NCBI GenBank assembly: GCA_030280995.1
Contig: JASXTE010000078.1
Span: forward strand, 1 to 64,000
Direction of reading: 5' to 3'
Length of the DNA stretch: 64,000 bases
Source: Hemileia vastatrix
Lineage: Eukaryota; Basidiomycota; Pucciniomycetes; Pucciniales; Zaghouaniaceae
Shown: positions 54,740 through 64,000 of the stretch, piece by piece
Position numbering within the stretch: the stretch's first letter is position 1
Layout: the number at the start of each line of letters is the position of its first letter
The notes under the pieces: generated by a model
The model's input: the letters and a program-made list of their open reading frames with translations, nothing else
Database searches by the model: none
What the model was told of the DNA's origin: nothing
Made by a program: the position numbers and the translations under genes

Positions 54740-55809
54740 ATGCTTCTCTACTCCGCTTCAGCCCTCCTCATCCTTTTCAGCTCAGTTCTCGCTCTGCCCT
54801 CGCAGCCAAGAGACGGTGGCGAAAGTTGGACACTCCCGTCAGACTTCTCGAGCTTCGACGATTTCAACCTCATCAAATTTGATTCTGGAGGGAAATCAAA
54901 CTGTCAAGTGCTGACCTCTGGAATCCCATCGGAGGATGCTAGTGATGATTCCAGCTCCTCAGTCATTCAGGTTCTTTATCCCCAAGGTAAGTTCTCGTAT
55001 ATCTCAGATCAAAGACTTGTTTTCCAATCCTTCTAATCAACTCTTTACTTCGGGTGTCGTTTTTTTTCACAACAGGCTCTTCAAATCCAGGCTCTGATCC
55101 AGTCGGTGGTTGCCAATTCTATGCATCGTCAGGAGTCGATATGACCTCTGCAAAGAGCGTGACGCTCAAGTACCAAGTCTACTTCACTCCAGACTTTGAT
55201 TGGGTCAAGGGTGGAAAGCTGCCTGGGCTATACGGAGGTAAGGAAGGATGTTCTGGTGGTGATAGTGCTACTGATTGTTGGTCAAGTAGAATGATGTGGA
55301 GAACTGATGGGAAAGGGGAGCTTTACCTTTATGTGTCGAAACAAGACCAAGACGCTGGACTTTGTCAGATTGGACCTGAGAGCGATTGCAACCCAGCTTA
55401 TGGAGAGTGAGTGTTTGAATTTTAGAGCTAGACAAACAAGAGAGTTCGGCGGAAATGAGAATTCATGTCCTTCCATCCTTATTGTACAAGTGCTGATCTT
55501 TCTACATCTCTGATTTGTATCATCTTCTCCAGTTCAATCGGTAGAGGAGCTTTCTATTTCACTCAAGGAGGTTGGACTGAGATTTCTCAAATCATCACCT
55601 TGAGCTCGTCCTACACAGCTCAAGATGGAGCTTTCTCGATTTCAGTAAATGGTCAAGACACTTCCATCAACTTTGACAAAGTCACTTATTCAGCAGGATT
55701 CAAAGGCATCTTCTTCAGTACCTTCTTCGGTGGAAACGGAGCTGATTGGGCCCCTCCAAAAGACGAACACTCTTACTTCAAAGATTTCAGCGTCAAAATC
55801 AACTACTAG
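54740..55809 (+). CDS. Secreted polysaccharide lyase family 14-like protein
   Basis: Three exons: 54740-54986, 55076-55406 and 55533-55809; 284 residues. MLLYSASALLILFSSVLALP is a signal peptide. The mature protein has the fungal PL14-like (alginate-lyase-type beta-jelly-roll) pattern: SVTLKYQVYFTPDFDWVKGG, KLPGLYGG, CSGGDSATDCWSSRMMWRTD, GELYLYV, then SIGRGAFYF and ISVNGQD, then GIFFSTFFGG..ADWAPPKDE..YFKDFSVKI. Family members cleave uronic-acid polymers by beta-elimination; the substrate for this fungal branch is not known to me. Secreted, probably acting on plant, algal or fungal polysaccharide. Three exons keep phase without a frame break. Confidence 0.82.
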
Positions 55810-56360
55810 TTCTCATCTTCATTTTCGCTTTCTCAGATTCTTCGACTTCTGATTTGCTTGTATCTTTATACTGCTCTGTTCTCTCTCTTTCAATGAGCAA
55901 TGAGATAATGATAGCGTCGTTTCTTGAGCTCACACAATCGATCGACTTGTTTGTGTTTCAAAAAAGAAGAGTCGAGAGCAGTCAACAGGTCTTGCTTTGA
56001 AGGCATAGAATCATGACTGAGTTGGCAGAAAAGCATATGTTGATTGACTGTGGTTTTTTACAAGAAATAATTAGTAATGAAAAAGGAAGCTAAAGAAAAC
56101 CCCAAGAAACGGGAAAGAGAAAAATCTAGACGGAGCAAAAGAAAAGTTCGGATTCGAACAAGACGATAAAAAGAAACAGAACTTCTGAGTATGCGAACAG
56201 TGAATTGAAAAATGAGCTCTAGAAAGGGATCAAAAGGATGAAAATTGATAAATTGACAATGGATTGGGATGAGAACAAAGACTTGAGGAAATGAAGTTCT
56301 TTTTGGGATTGAATGATTGGTTTCTTGCAACTCTCGATCTGTGATATATAGATCTCGAAT
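55810..56360. other. Convergent 3' region
   Basis: About 550 bp between the stop codons of the lyase-like gene and MRT4. AT-rich; no gene is seen. Confidence 0.5.
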
Positions 56361-58001
56361 CTAAACCACCTTCATACTATCAGGTAACATCATACTAGCT
56401 CCAACAGCATCATCATCCATCACATCATCATCATCCATTTCCTCATCTTCATCATCATCATCATCTTGATCCATATCATCTCCTTTAAGATTACTTTCAA
56501 TAGCTTCTTTTCTAGTCTTCCTTTTGGAAGCTCTACCATTTCCATTATTACCATCTTTCTTTCCAATCGTGATCCCCTTCATACTTTCATCTACAGCTCT
56601 TTGATCTTCCTGATTCAATTTCAACAAGATTGTAGATTCATTTAGGGAAGTAGATTCTTTGATTGCTGGATTTGTCGAAGAGAATGTTGAATCTGGATCT
56701 TGATTTTCAGCTGCTGAGGATAGATTTGGATTTGTAAAGATGCATAGAGGGATGATTTTGAAGGTTGATAGAGGTAGGAGAATGTGTTTGAGGATTTGAG
56801 CCTGAAGAAATTAGAGGAGAAGCAGGAAAAAGGGGGACAAAGGTTGAAAAGATCAAGGAAAAGCAAGGAAGAAAAGATTTGAACGTTAGTTTGAAAAATG
56901 AGAGAGAAGGGAAGGACCATTTGTTTGAATGTTTCGACAAAACAAGAACTGCTTTCGTTTCTTTTCTGAGGCTGAGAACCGATGCTCATTTGTTGTTTGT
57001 CATTTCATCGAGCTTGGCTCTCATGAGGAAATAATCGGATTTACTTTAGATCATAGCATCGCAATACTTTTTGGGCCTTTCTGGCGTTTTTTTCGAGGGC
57101 AATCTGAAGCTGAGAATAGGATAAGTTCCTACCTCTCTTTCTGTTTGCACTCGACCAGTGTACTTCATGAGGCTCTACTCTCCAATAAAATCCACTATCT
57201 CCCTTCTCCACAAAGAGCTTGGAGAGAGTACACGATCGATTTCTCTCTTACTTTCCTTCTTCCAAAACTCTTCTTCCCAAAAATTTCTCATTCCTTCCCT
57301 ACTCACATTTTCAGTACTAACCACCTTCCCCACTCTCGCGACGTCGAAATCTCTCAAAAGGGTAGGTACGCCCATTTTCAACTCTGTAGGCATTCCCAAT
57401 TTCCTCAATTGAGGTTCAATAGAATGACTTAAAGTTTCCAAATCTGGAGATTGACCACCAATTTCCGTAGAAGCAGTTTGTACCGGACCTTTATTGAGTA
57501 CTACAGTTTTAGGAGATATTTGACCACCTCTCAGATAACTAGAAGCAGAATAAGATTGGAACCAAGGAAGAGTGATGGATGGAGGAGAAGAAGTGAAGAG
57601 AAGTCCTACTGGTCCTTGAAGACGCTGTTTTCGAAAAAGGAAAGACAATTAGATTTTAGATGACAAATTGCAAAAAGAAAAACAAGATTATACGAGATGG
57701 TATTTAGGGAATACATTACCTTTGTGATTTCACTGATACCTTCTACTATTTCATTTTCAGGATCCACACCCAAAGCTTTTCTAGCTACACCATTCATTCC
57801 CCAAAAGATGGAACTTCCTTTCCATTTCTCCCTTACTTCTTTTAGATGATTGTTTCTCATGTTACCTACGCTGAATAGGTAACAGAAAGGATTTGCTTGA
57901 GCTGCAGCTTGTAACCTTTGCAATTGATTCTCTTTATGATCTCTTCCCTTTGGTTTCACTTTGGACAGAGTGACTTCCTTGTTACGTTTGGCACGAGGCA
58001 T
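56361..58001 (-). CDS. MRT4: Ribosome assembly factor MRT4 (P0-like)
   Basis: Three exons: 58001-57720, 57624-57307 and 56801-56361; 346 residues. The N-terminus MPRAKRNKEVTLSKV is the family start. The L10/P0-like core follows: FSVGNMRNNHLKEVREKWKG, MNGVARKALG, GPVGLLFTS, SIEPQLRKLGMPTELKMG and GKVVSTENAQILKHI. MRT4 occupies the P0 site on nucleolar pre-60S particles and is swapped for P0 later. The C-terminus is extended by an acidic tract (DDDDDEDEEMDDDD) and a basic NLS-like GRASKRKTRKEA. The second intron (57306-56802) is 505 nt, several times longer than other introns here. Divergent from deoxyhypusine hydroxylase; both act in translation. Confidence 0.93.
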
Positions 58002-58168
58002 CTTGAGGAATCAGAATGGATGAGAAGGAGTAGTAGTAGTAGTAATAGGAGGAGAAGGAGAAGAAAGAAGAGGGATCTTTGTGGATGAAGAAGGCAAAGA
58101 AGAAGAAAATCAAAAAATTTGAACTTTCTGCTTGGACAACCAACGACGACCATCTATCACATCTCAAA

Positions 58169-59903
58169 ATGAATTCGAGTCAATTAACCTCGATAATATC
58201 AACTTTACAATCTCCAGACAATTCCCTAGCTTCCCGATTCCGAGCATTATTCACATTGAAAGGATTGGCAATCTTGGATTCAACTTCAGATTCTCAACTT
58301 TCTCTTATAATTTCCTCAATCGGCTCAACATTCAAGGATGATTCAGCTTTATTAAAACATGAATTGGCTTACGTTTTAGGTCAAATCAAATCATCAAAAT
58401 CAGAACCAATCTTGATTTCTGTATTGAAGGATTTGAATCAAGATGAAATGGTTAGACATGAAGCTGCAGAAGCCTTGGGTGCAATCGGTTTGCAATCTTC
58501 AATCCCTACTTTAAAAGATTATTTACAAGATGAAAGTATTAGTGTTAGAGAAACTTGTACTTTGGCAATCGAAAAGATTCTATATGATAATCAAGATCAG
58601 AATCACAATGATAGTCAGAGAAATGGTTCAAAACCAATCGATCCAGCTCCTTCTCTAAAACCTTTGGATTCATTACCTACTAGTGAGGAAATTCAGGAAT
58701 TGAAGGAGAAATTGTTGGATGCTGATTCTCAATTGTTTTTGAGGTATAGAGCTATGTTCAGTTTGAGAGATGTAGTCCTCAAATCTAAAGAAGAGGAAAA
58801 TGGTCAGGGTAAAAGTGAAGGTCAAAGAGAAGAGATTAGGAGTTTGGGAAGGCAAGCTACTTTGGCTTTGGCTAGTGGATTGAAGGAAGATGTGCATGGT
58901 GGTGCTCTCTTTAGGTGAGTTGCGTGGGCTTGGAGATAGAGAGAAAGAGGTGGGAAATGTCGAGAGGTCTACTTCGAGATGAAAGGAGGCCACTAAGGGA
59001 GTCGCTTCATTATGAGAACAAGAGTGGGTTTCCCTGGTTTCGATCTTTGGAACAGAAAACGGAAAAGCTCGAGAGGATTCTCGAAAGACGACTTGAAATG
59101 GAAAAAAGGCTTTGCTCGAGCTCATCGATTTCTCTCATTCATGTCTCCCAAGTCTGATTCTTTCTGACCCTTTCTCTTCTCTCTCCCTCTCTATCGTCGT
59201 TTTTATTCTCTTTGGGATTCATCCCCCTTTTACTCCTTCAAACTTTTCTTCTTCTTCAAAGGCACGAAATCTGTTTCGTCTTTGGAGAAATCTCTCACAA
59301 ATCCTCCATTCCATCTCTCTTGAAGACTTTACAATCATCAAGTGAACACGAAATGGTAAGACATGAAGCAGCCGAAGCTTTGGGTGGGATTATAGAAGAG
59401 GAAATAGATGAAGGTCATTTAGATCCTAAGTCTCTAACAACCACAACTCAAAGTGAAGAAGGATTGAAACAAGGAGATGAAGATGGGGATGGAGCTAAAG
59501 CTATGAGGAAAATGGAAAATCAAGAAAGGGAATTGATTCAAAGAGTAGTCAAGACTTTGAAGGAGTTCTCTAAAGATATGGATTTACCTAGAGTCGTTAG
59601 AGAGAGTTGTGTGGTGGCTTTGGATGAAATGGCTTGTGAGTTTTGAAAAGATAAAAGAAAATCGGAATTCTTTGTCGAGAGTGAAAATGCAGAAGACCTG
59701 ATGCTGTTCTTCTTCTTTTGTTTCGAACAGATAATAACGATCCGACTCAATTCCAAAGGTTAGAGACTACTAACGAAACGGAAATCCAAGCTGGAGAGAT
59801 TCCAGAGATTGAAGATCAAGCTGGTAGAGGATCAATGTCGACTACTAGGGAAGACTTCAAATTGGAAGGATTGCAAAACCTAGCGGGAGCTCATGATCAA
59901 TAA
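58169..59903 (+). CDS. LIA1: Deoxyhypusine hydroxylase (LIA1/DOHH)
   Basis: Three exons: 58169-58914, 59262-59635 and 59731-59903; 430 residues. HEAT-repeat protein with the four His-Glu pairs that bind the di-iron centre: KHELAYVLGQ, RHEAAEALGA, RHEICFVFGE and RHEAAEALGG. It hydroxylates deoxyhypusine in eIF5A, completing hypusine. The linker between the two HEAT halves is long and charged (about residues 150-250), and a Glu/Asp-rich insert lies after the fourth HE motif. The chosen ATG is the one that starts the first HEAT helix; an upstream in-frame ATG at 58085 would add a Lys-rich leader of 28 residues. Intron 1 is 347 nt. No frame break. Confidence 0.94.
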
Positions 59904-60203
59904 GCTTCCTATCTTTCTGTCTTCATTCCATGCCATTGCTAGGCTTTGGACTGTAAACTACCAAAAACTGCACGTCGACTTCGACGAGCCATTGCTTCTT
60001 GTGCTTCTAGTCTCTCTTACTGTTTTATTTGTATATTTATTTCGCATTCTCATATACACGCTTTAATAGATTGCTTTGCATGTTGATTACGGTTGAGCTG
60101 ATCAGTAAGGGCAGTCTGATCAACCTTGAACACGCTCAGAGAAGCAGAATCAAACCACGATAATTGCATTACACAAATCAAGACCTTTCCTTTGAGATCA
60201 AAA
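59904..60203. other. Convergent 3' region
   Basis: About 300 bp between the stops of deoxyhypusine hydroxylase and the F-box-like gene. No gene is seen. Confidence 0.5.
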
Positions 60204-61895
60204 TTATACAAATTCCAAAGAGATACCTAAGTTCTTGGTCACCTCCTCCAATCGTCTTTTATTTCTCTGAAACTCTTCCGTGTCTGAAGCATTGAACTCC
60301 CTCTGCTCGTCAACAAGGACGTTGGGAGCAGTGATGAGCCTCAATCTTTCCGGAACTTTTGATCTCTGCGACAACTCAACGATGATTCCGTCTGTACTTT
60401 TTTTCCTGATACCTTTGAGAGAAGGGATGACTTCGAGTATTTCTAGACTGTTCGGAAGAGCAAATGATTTGGAGTTGCAGCCAGGAAGAAGACAGTCCAA
60501 GACTCCGACTTCAACCTGAAGATACTTTAAAACTTGAAAATTCATCATTGATAGCCTTCTGTTCTTTGCACTCCTCTGAGCCTCCTCGTTTGAAGCCGAT
60601 TGCGTCTCATCTCGTAAACCTTGAATTGAAATGTATTCCAAAGTTTCTGAAGAAGACTTGAGGCCATCAAATACTTCAAAGCTTGGTAATCTTCTTACTC
60701 CACCTTGAACGCCTGTACTCTCGCCAAACAAGAGGTCCTCGGGCCTGGACAAGTTTCTTAGGAATCGGATCTGTAATCTACACAGTCCGCTAAACAACGA
60801 GAGTAACATGTTTACGATCGTGGTGACTTCGAAGCTCATTTCCTCCGACGTAAAAGGTTCAGGATGGATATTCAAAGTTAGATTCTGGAGTCTTGAGGTG
60901 AATCCTGCAGTCTTGAGAGCTGGAAGATGAAGATCAATGAAAGTAGCGTCTTTGTAGTTGAGTGGAAAGTAAAAAGTTGCGTTCTTTAGATTTGGAAGGA
61001 ACAGTGACATGAAAAGGACCTTGTTGAAATTCCATAGAATTCTGCTGCCTACCTCTGGATAAAAATCCGAAGAAATGTTCATCATCTCTATCGAACGAAT
61101 TTCAGTGGGTAAGATTGAATGTGTTCCTTGTGAACTCAAAGATAAAGGAAAAGTAACATCTGAAATGAAGGACAACTCTTTCAGCTTGGTACAGCTCTGC
61201 AGAATTAATGATCTAGCTGCAGAGATTACTTGATCCTGATGTTCCGATTGTGTTAGATGATCCTCAGAGCGTCCACAATACAGACGTAATAGTGCTGGAT
61301 CGAGGCTCGTGAGCTCGTTGACCATTTGAGACCTGCGACCCATGTCACTGAATCCAACTCTCACTGGGCCTGCATGGAAATCCAACCTTTGAACGTCCAT
61401 TGCTAAGTCTGGCCTCTTCCACAATAACGAAAGAAAGCCATGAAGCTGAAATGGGGAAAGAGTGACATCTTGCATCAGGATTGGAGTCCACAGCGAATTG
61501 AGTTTGCGAGAGACCAAGACCAGTGAGTGAAGCGGATTAGGTCTCCAACTGGAAGAAAGTAGAAAAGTGATGGAGAACTGTCAGCCATGGGCAACACCGA
61601 AATTGTGCAGAGTTTGGTGAATGGCTACGCTACGTCTGAGACTCTGACTGCTTCGATCAATTCCACTCTCTATCCGGTCTCGCTCTTGCAAAACTCACTA
61701 GTAGTCGACTCTAGAAGCTCTCTGCATGCTCTGCAGTAGCTCGTATTCGCTTTCTGTCCTCTTACGACCTGCGACTACTTGAACAGTTGCTGGAAAGTTG
61801 CGACCAATCTCTGAGACGATGTCTGGATGAAGGTCCTCGAATCCGAGCTTGCTTTGAGAAAGATCCTGGCTTGTGCTTGAAGACTTTGAGCTCAT
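60204..61895 (-). CDS. F-box-like / leucine-rich protein of unknown role
   Basis: Two exons: 61895-61699 and 61548-60204; 513 residues. The N-terminus (LGFEDLHPDIVSEIGRNF..) followed after an insert by LHSLVLVSRKLNSLWTPILMQDVTLSPFQLHGFLSLL resembles the split F-box-like start of basidiomycete LRR proteins (L-hydrophobic-x-L..VSK.....P.L...). The remainder has Leu-rich segments with LxxLxLxx spacing (TKLKELSFISDV, RLQNLTLNIHPE, LEYISIQGL, LEILEVIP). Substrate recognition for a ubiquitin ligase is possible but not proven. Exon phases agree and the frame is intact. Confidence 0.72.
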
Positions 61896-62573
61896 TTGGG
61901 TAAGAGTAGAACAACAGATCTTTCAAGAGCGAAAGTGTTGGGGGAGTAGTGAAAGAGAAGGCGGAAAGGGAAGTCAGTCGGAAGAGAGCCTCTTGAGTGT
62001 CTCAGTCATCTCTACGCAGGAGATCACTGACCTCTCCAAAGGTACAGGTATGGAGACTTGATTGGAAGAAGGGTTCTTTCGGGACTGTGCTCTGTGAGCT
62101 ATGTAGAATCTTTCCAGAGTTTCAAACTCGAGAAAGCTTCTGCTGCGTGTCCTACCCCAACTCCAAAAGAGCACTAGAAGGCCGTTTCTGACTGAAATCT
62201 TCTTGATTTTGCTCCGAAGGTTTTTAGAGGTGGGAACTACCTTAGAAATGGAAACCAGACTGAGAACACGTCTCGAAATCGGGGCTCGCAGAGCTGCGAG
62301 CCTTGGAGAGTGGGGCTAATGCTAAACGTCGAAATCACCTGGCATCCAGCAACGCTTGGTCTCGAGTCAAATTTTGGAAATTGATGTCTTTGAAATGTAG
62401 AAAAAGGAAAAACAAAAAGGCAAAAAAAAAGCAAAAGGCCAATCTCATGATTACATAAGCGATCTAGATTGCTTTCAGGCCAGCGATCTCATCTGAATCT
62501 TCTCTTCCTTCTCTTCCTTGGTCTTCGTCCTACCCCACACTTCTTCTTCTCCTGGCTCTCTCCTTTCTGTTCG
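61896..62573. promoter_or_regulatory. Divergent intergenic region (F-box-like / GPI14)
   Basis: About 680 bp between two start codons on opposite strands. A CT-rich tract at about 62500-62570 lies just before the GPI14 ATG. Short frames inside lack motifs. No gene is seen. Confidence 0.45.
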
Positions 62574-63898
62574 ATGCGATTCCCACAATCGCAATTGGTT
62601 TGGATACTGGTTGGGTTAATCTTTCGGATCGGTCTATTACTTTGGGGAATCCATCAAGATTCAACTTCCAACTTGCCATACACGGATGTGGATTATTCAG
62701 TCTTCAACCAAGGAACCAAACTATTAGTTTCAGGATGTCAAATCCAATCCATCCTAAACCACGATGAATCCAATTCGGTCTCGTTTGAAGAATGGTCTGA
62801 TTTACAAGATCCAATCGGTTATGATTGTGCAAATGGTTTCCTTCCAAGTTTGGCAAGATTCACTCTTTTAAATGATCCAGTCTCTAAACATCTGAAACAA
62901 TCTCAATCACCAGATGGAGATGGAGAGAGAGTCATCAATTCAATCTTTAACAATAAAGATTCATTGGAATTCAAATGGACTCTATTCTGTTATGATTTGA
63001 TTAGACCCGTCTTTCTTAGATTCGCTACTTTGGGAAATCCTTTCAAAAGATCCACTTTTAGATATACTCCAATCCTAGCCTTGATTTTATCTCCTTCTCA
63101 ATGGAAATGGTTCGCAATAAGTGAGAAGTATTATGGGAAATTCATCTTTATCACTTGTGATTTGGTCGTGGGGTTATTGATGTGGGATCTTTTGGATGGT
63201 AGAAGAGATAGAGATTCGAAAAGAGGTACAAACGATTGGTTGGTAGGTTGGATTTGGTTGTTGAATCCTATAGTTGGTCAGATATCTACCAGAGGTAGTT
63301 CTGAAAGTATCATTGGAGTATTGGTTTTAGGATTCTTGGCTCTATTCTTGAGATTTAATCCTGAAATCCCAATTGAATTTGTAGGACTCGGTGGTGGTAG
63401 TAACAGCCAGCTTTCATCCTCATTCAATCAACAACAAGAACAAGAGGATATAGCAAAAGCTAAAGAATTATCTCTATCAACAACTTCATCAATCAAAATA
63501 AATGGTTCAACATCTCATTCAATTTCAGAAGCTTCTCCATCTTCTTCCAAAAATCAAATCCAATCTTCCATCTCGACTTCAACTTCAATTTCAACACAAG
63601 ACCAATCTCAAGATCAACCTTTACTTCCATTCCCTCTATCTCAATCATCGGAACCCATTCTCAATTGGTCCTTGACGAATTTCGTATCTCCCATCCTATT
63701 CTCCTTCTCTGTTCATTTCAAACTTTATCCAATCATTTATTCAATCTCTATAGTCTCTCATCTTTATCATACTAGCGATGTGGATTCCAATGGAGAGAGG
63801 ATCAAGAATTTGGGTTGGAAGAAACATTTGGGTTGGGTGAGGTTCGCAATCATTGCTGGGATTAGTTATTTATCGATTAATCTAGTCGTCTTCTTATT
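62574..63898 (+). CDS. GPI14: GPI mannosyltransferase I catalytic subunit (GPI14/PIG-M), 5' part
   Basis: The first ATG is at 62574 (MRFPQSQLVWILVGLIFRIG). Exon 1 runs to about 63898, where a GTGAGT donor follows; the rest is outside the window. The protein is multi-membrane-spanning. YTDVDYSVF near residue 37 is the family DxD active-site motif, placed just after TM1 in the ER lumen. FRYTPILALIL, YYGKFIFITCDL and WLLNPIVGQISTRGSSESI are further PIG-M landmarks. The enzyme adds the first mannose to GlcN-PI during GPI anchor assembly. A Ser/Gln/Thr-rich insert at about residues 280-360 is unusual for the family. At least 441 residues are visible. Confidence 0.9.
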
Positions 63899-64000
63899 GT
63901 GAGTAGTTGAGAGATAGAAGGGGGTCGGGTTGAATCTTTGAGACCTGAAAAGTAGGGTTCAGATCAGAAAGAGAAATTATCTAGGGTAGAGAGAGATTCA

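Noticed and set aside
62469..62573. Longer N-terminus for GPI14
   Set aside because: The upstream frame begins with TTG, not ATG; the first ATG at 62574 directly precedes TM1.
1..64000. CRISPR array, operon or prophage
   Set aside because: Spliceosomal introns and gene content are nuclear eukaryotic; no regularly spaced repeats were seen.

Overview
The window is nuclear DNA from a filamentous or yeast-like fungus, most likely a basidiomycete. Nearly every gene is cut by several short introns (about 50-150 nt) with GTGAGT-type donors, pyrimidine-rich tracts and CAG acceptors. The gene set is eukaryotic and fungal: Zn2Cys6 regulator, SSK2-type MAPKKK, Mpe1, GPI mannosyltransferase, deoxyhypusine hydroxylase. 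Gene order is dense, on both strands, with many divergent pairs. A Pucciniomycotina-like lineage is a guess from intron style only.

Left part (1-21 kb): the tail of an unknown acidic protein; a large inverted duplication (about 285-1478 and 4868-6060) in which the 3' half of an MFS transporter gene is copied in reverse as a truncated pseudogene; between the arms, a divergently transcribed Gfo/Idh/MocA oxidoreductase and the intact 11-exon MFS transporter. Then come a small secreted RlpA/barwin-like protein, an Nbr1-like ZZ/FW-domain autophagy receptor, the mitochondrial Fe-S factor IBA57, an Old Yellow Enzyme-like oxidoreductase, a TPR/F-box/LRR protein (Pof3-like) and selenoprotein-O-like AMPylase with Cys in place of Sec.

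Middle part (21-48 kb): a Zn2Cys6 transcription factor, an S10 carboxypeptidase, arginyl-tRNA synthetase, the HOG-pathway MAPKKK SSK2, the 3'-end processing factor MPE1, a tiny conserved Cys-rich protein divergent from a small mitochondrial repeat protein, and an 18-exon GH3 beta-glucosidase. Five of these genes (TF, S10, SSK2, MPE1, GH3) carry single-base frameshifts, mostly at short homopolymers. I saw none in genes to the left or right. That pattern, in essential or conserved genes, points to consensus errors rather than decay.

Right part (48-64 kb): a 2.7-kb gene-poor stretch with diverged repeats; a D-2-hydroxyacid dehydrogenase divergent from a mitochondrial dicarboxylate-type carrier; a secreted PL14-like polysaccharide lyase; the ribosome assembly factor MRT4 divergent from deoxyhypusine hydroxylase; an F-box-like/LRR protein; and the 5' part of the GPI mannosyltransferase I catalytic subunit running off the end.

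Exon limits below were worked out by eye from splice motifs and protein continuity; they may be off by a base or two in places. No single operon-like system is present. The best candidates for novelty are the inverted MFS duplication, the Nbr1-like receptor with a C-terminal LIR-like motif, a possible non-AUG mitochondrial form of ArgRS, a 7-nt micro-exon at the GH3 nucleophile, and an in-frame open long intron in MPE1.
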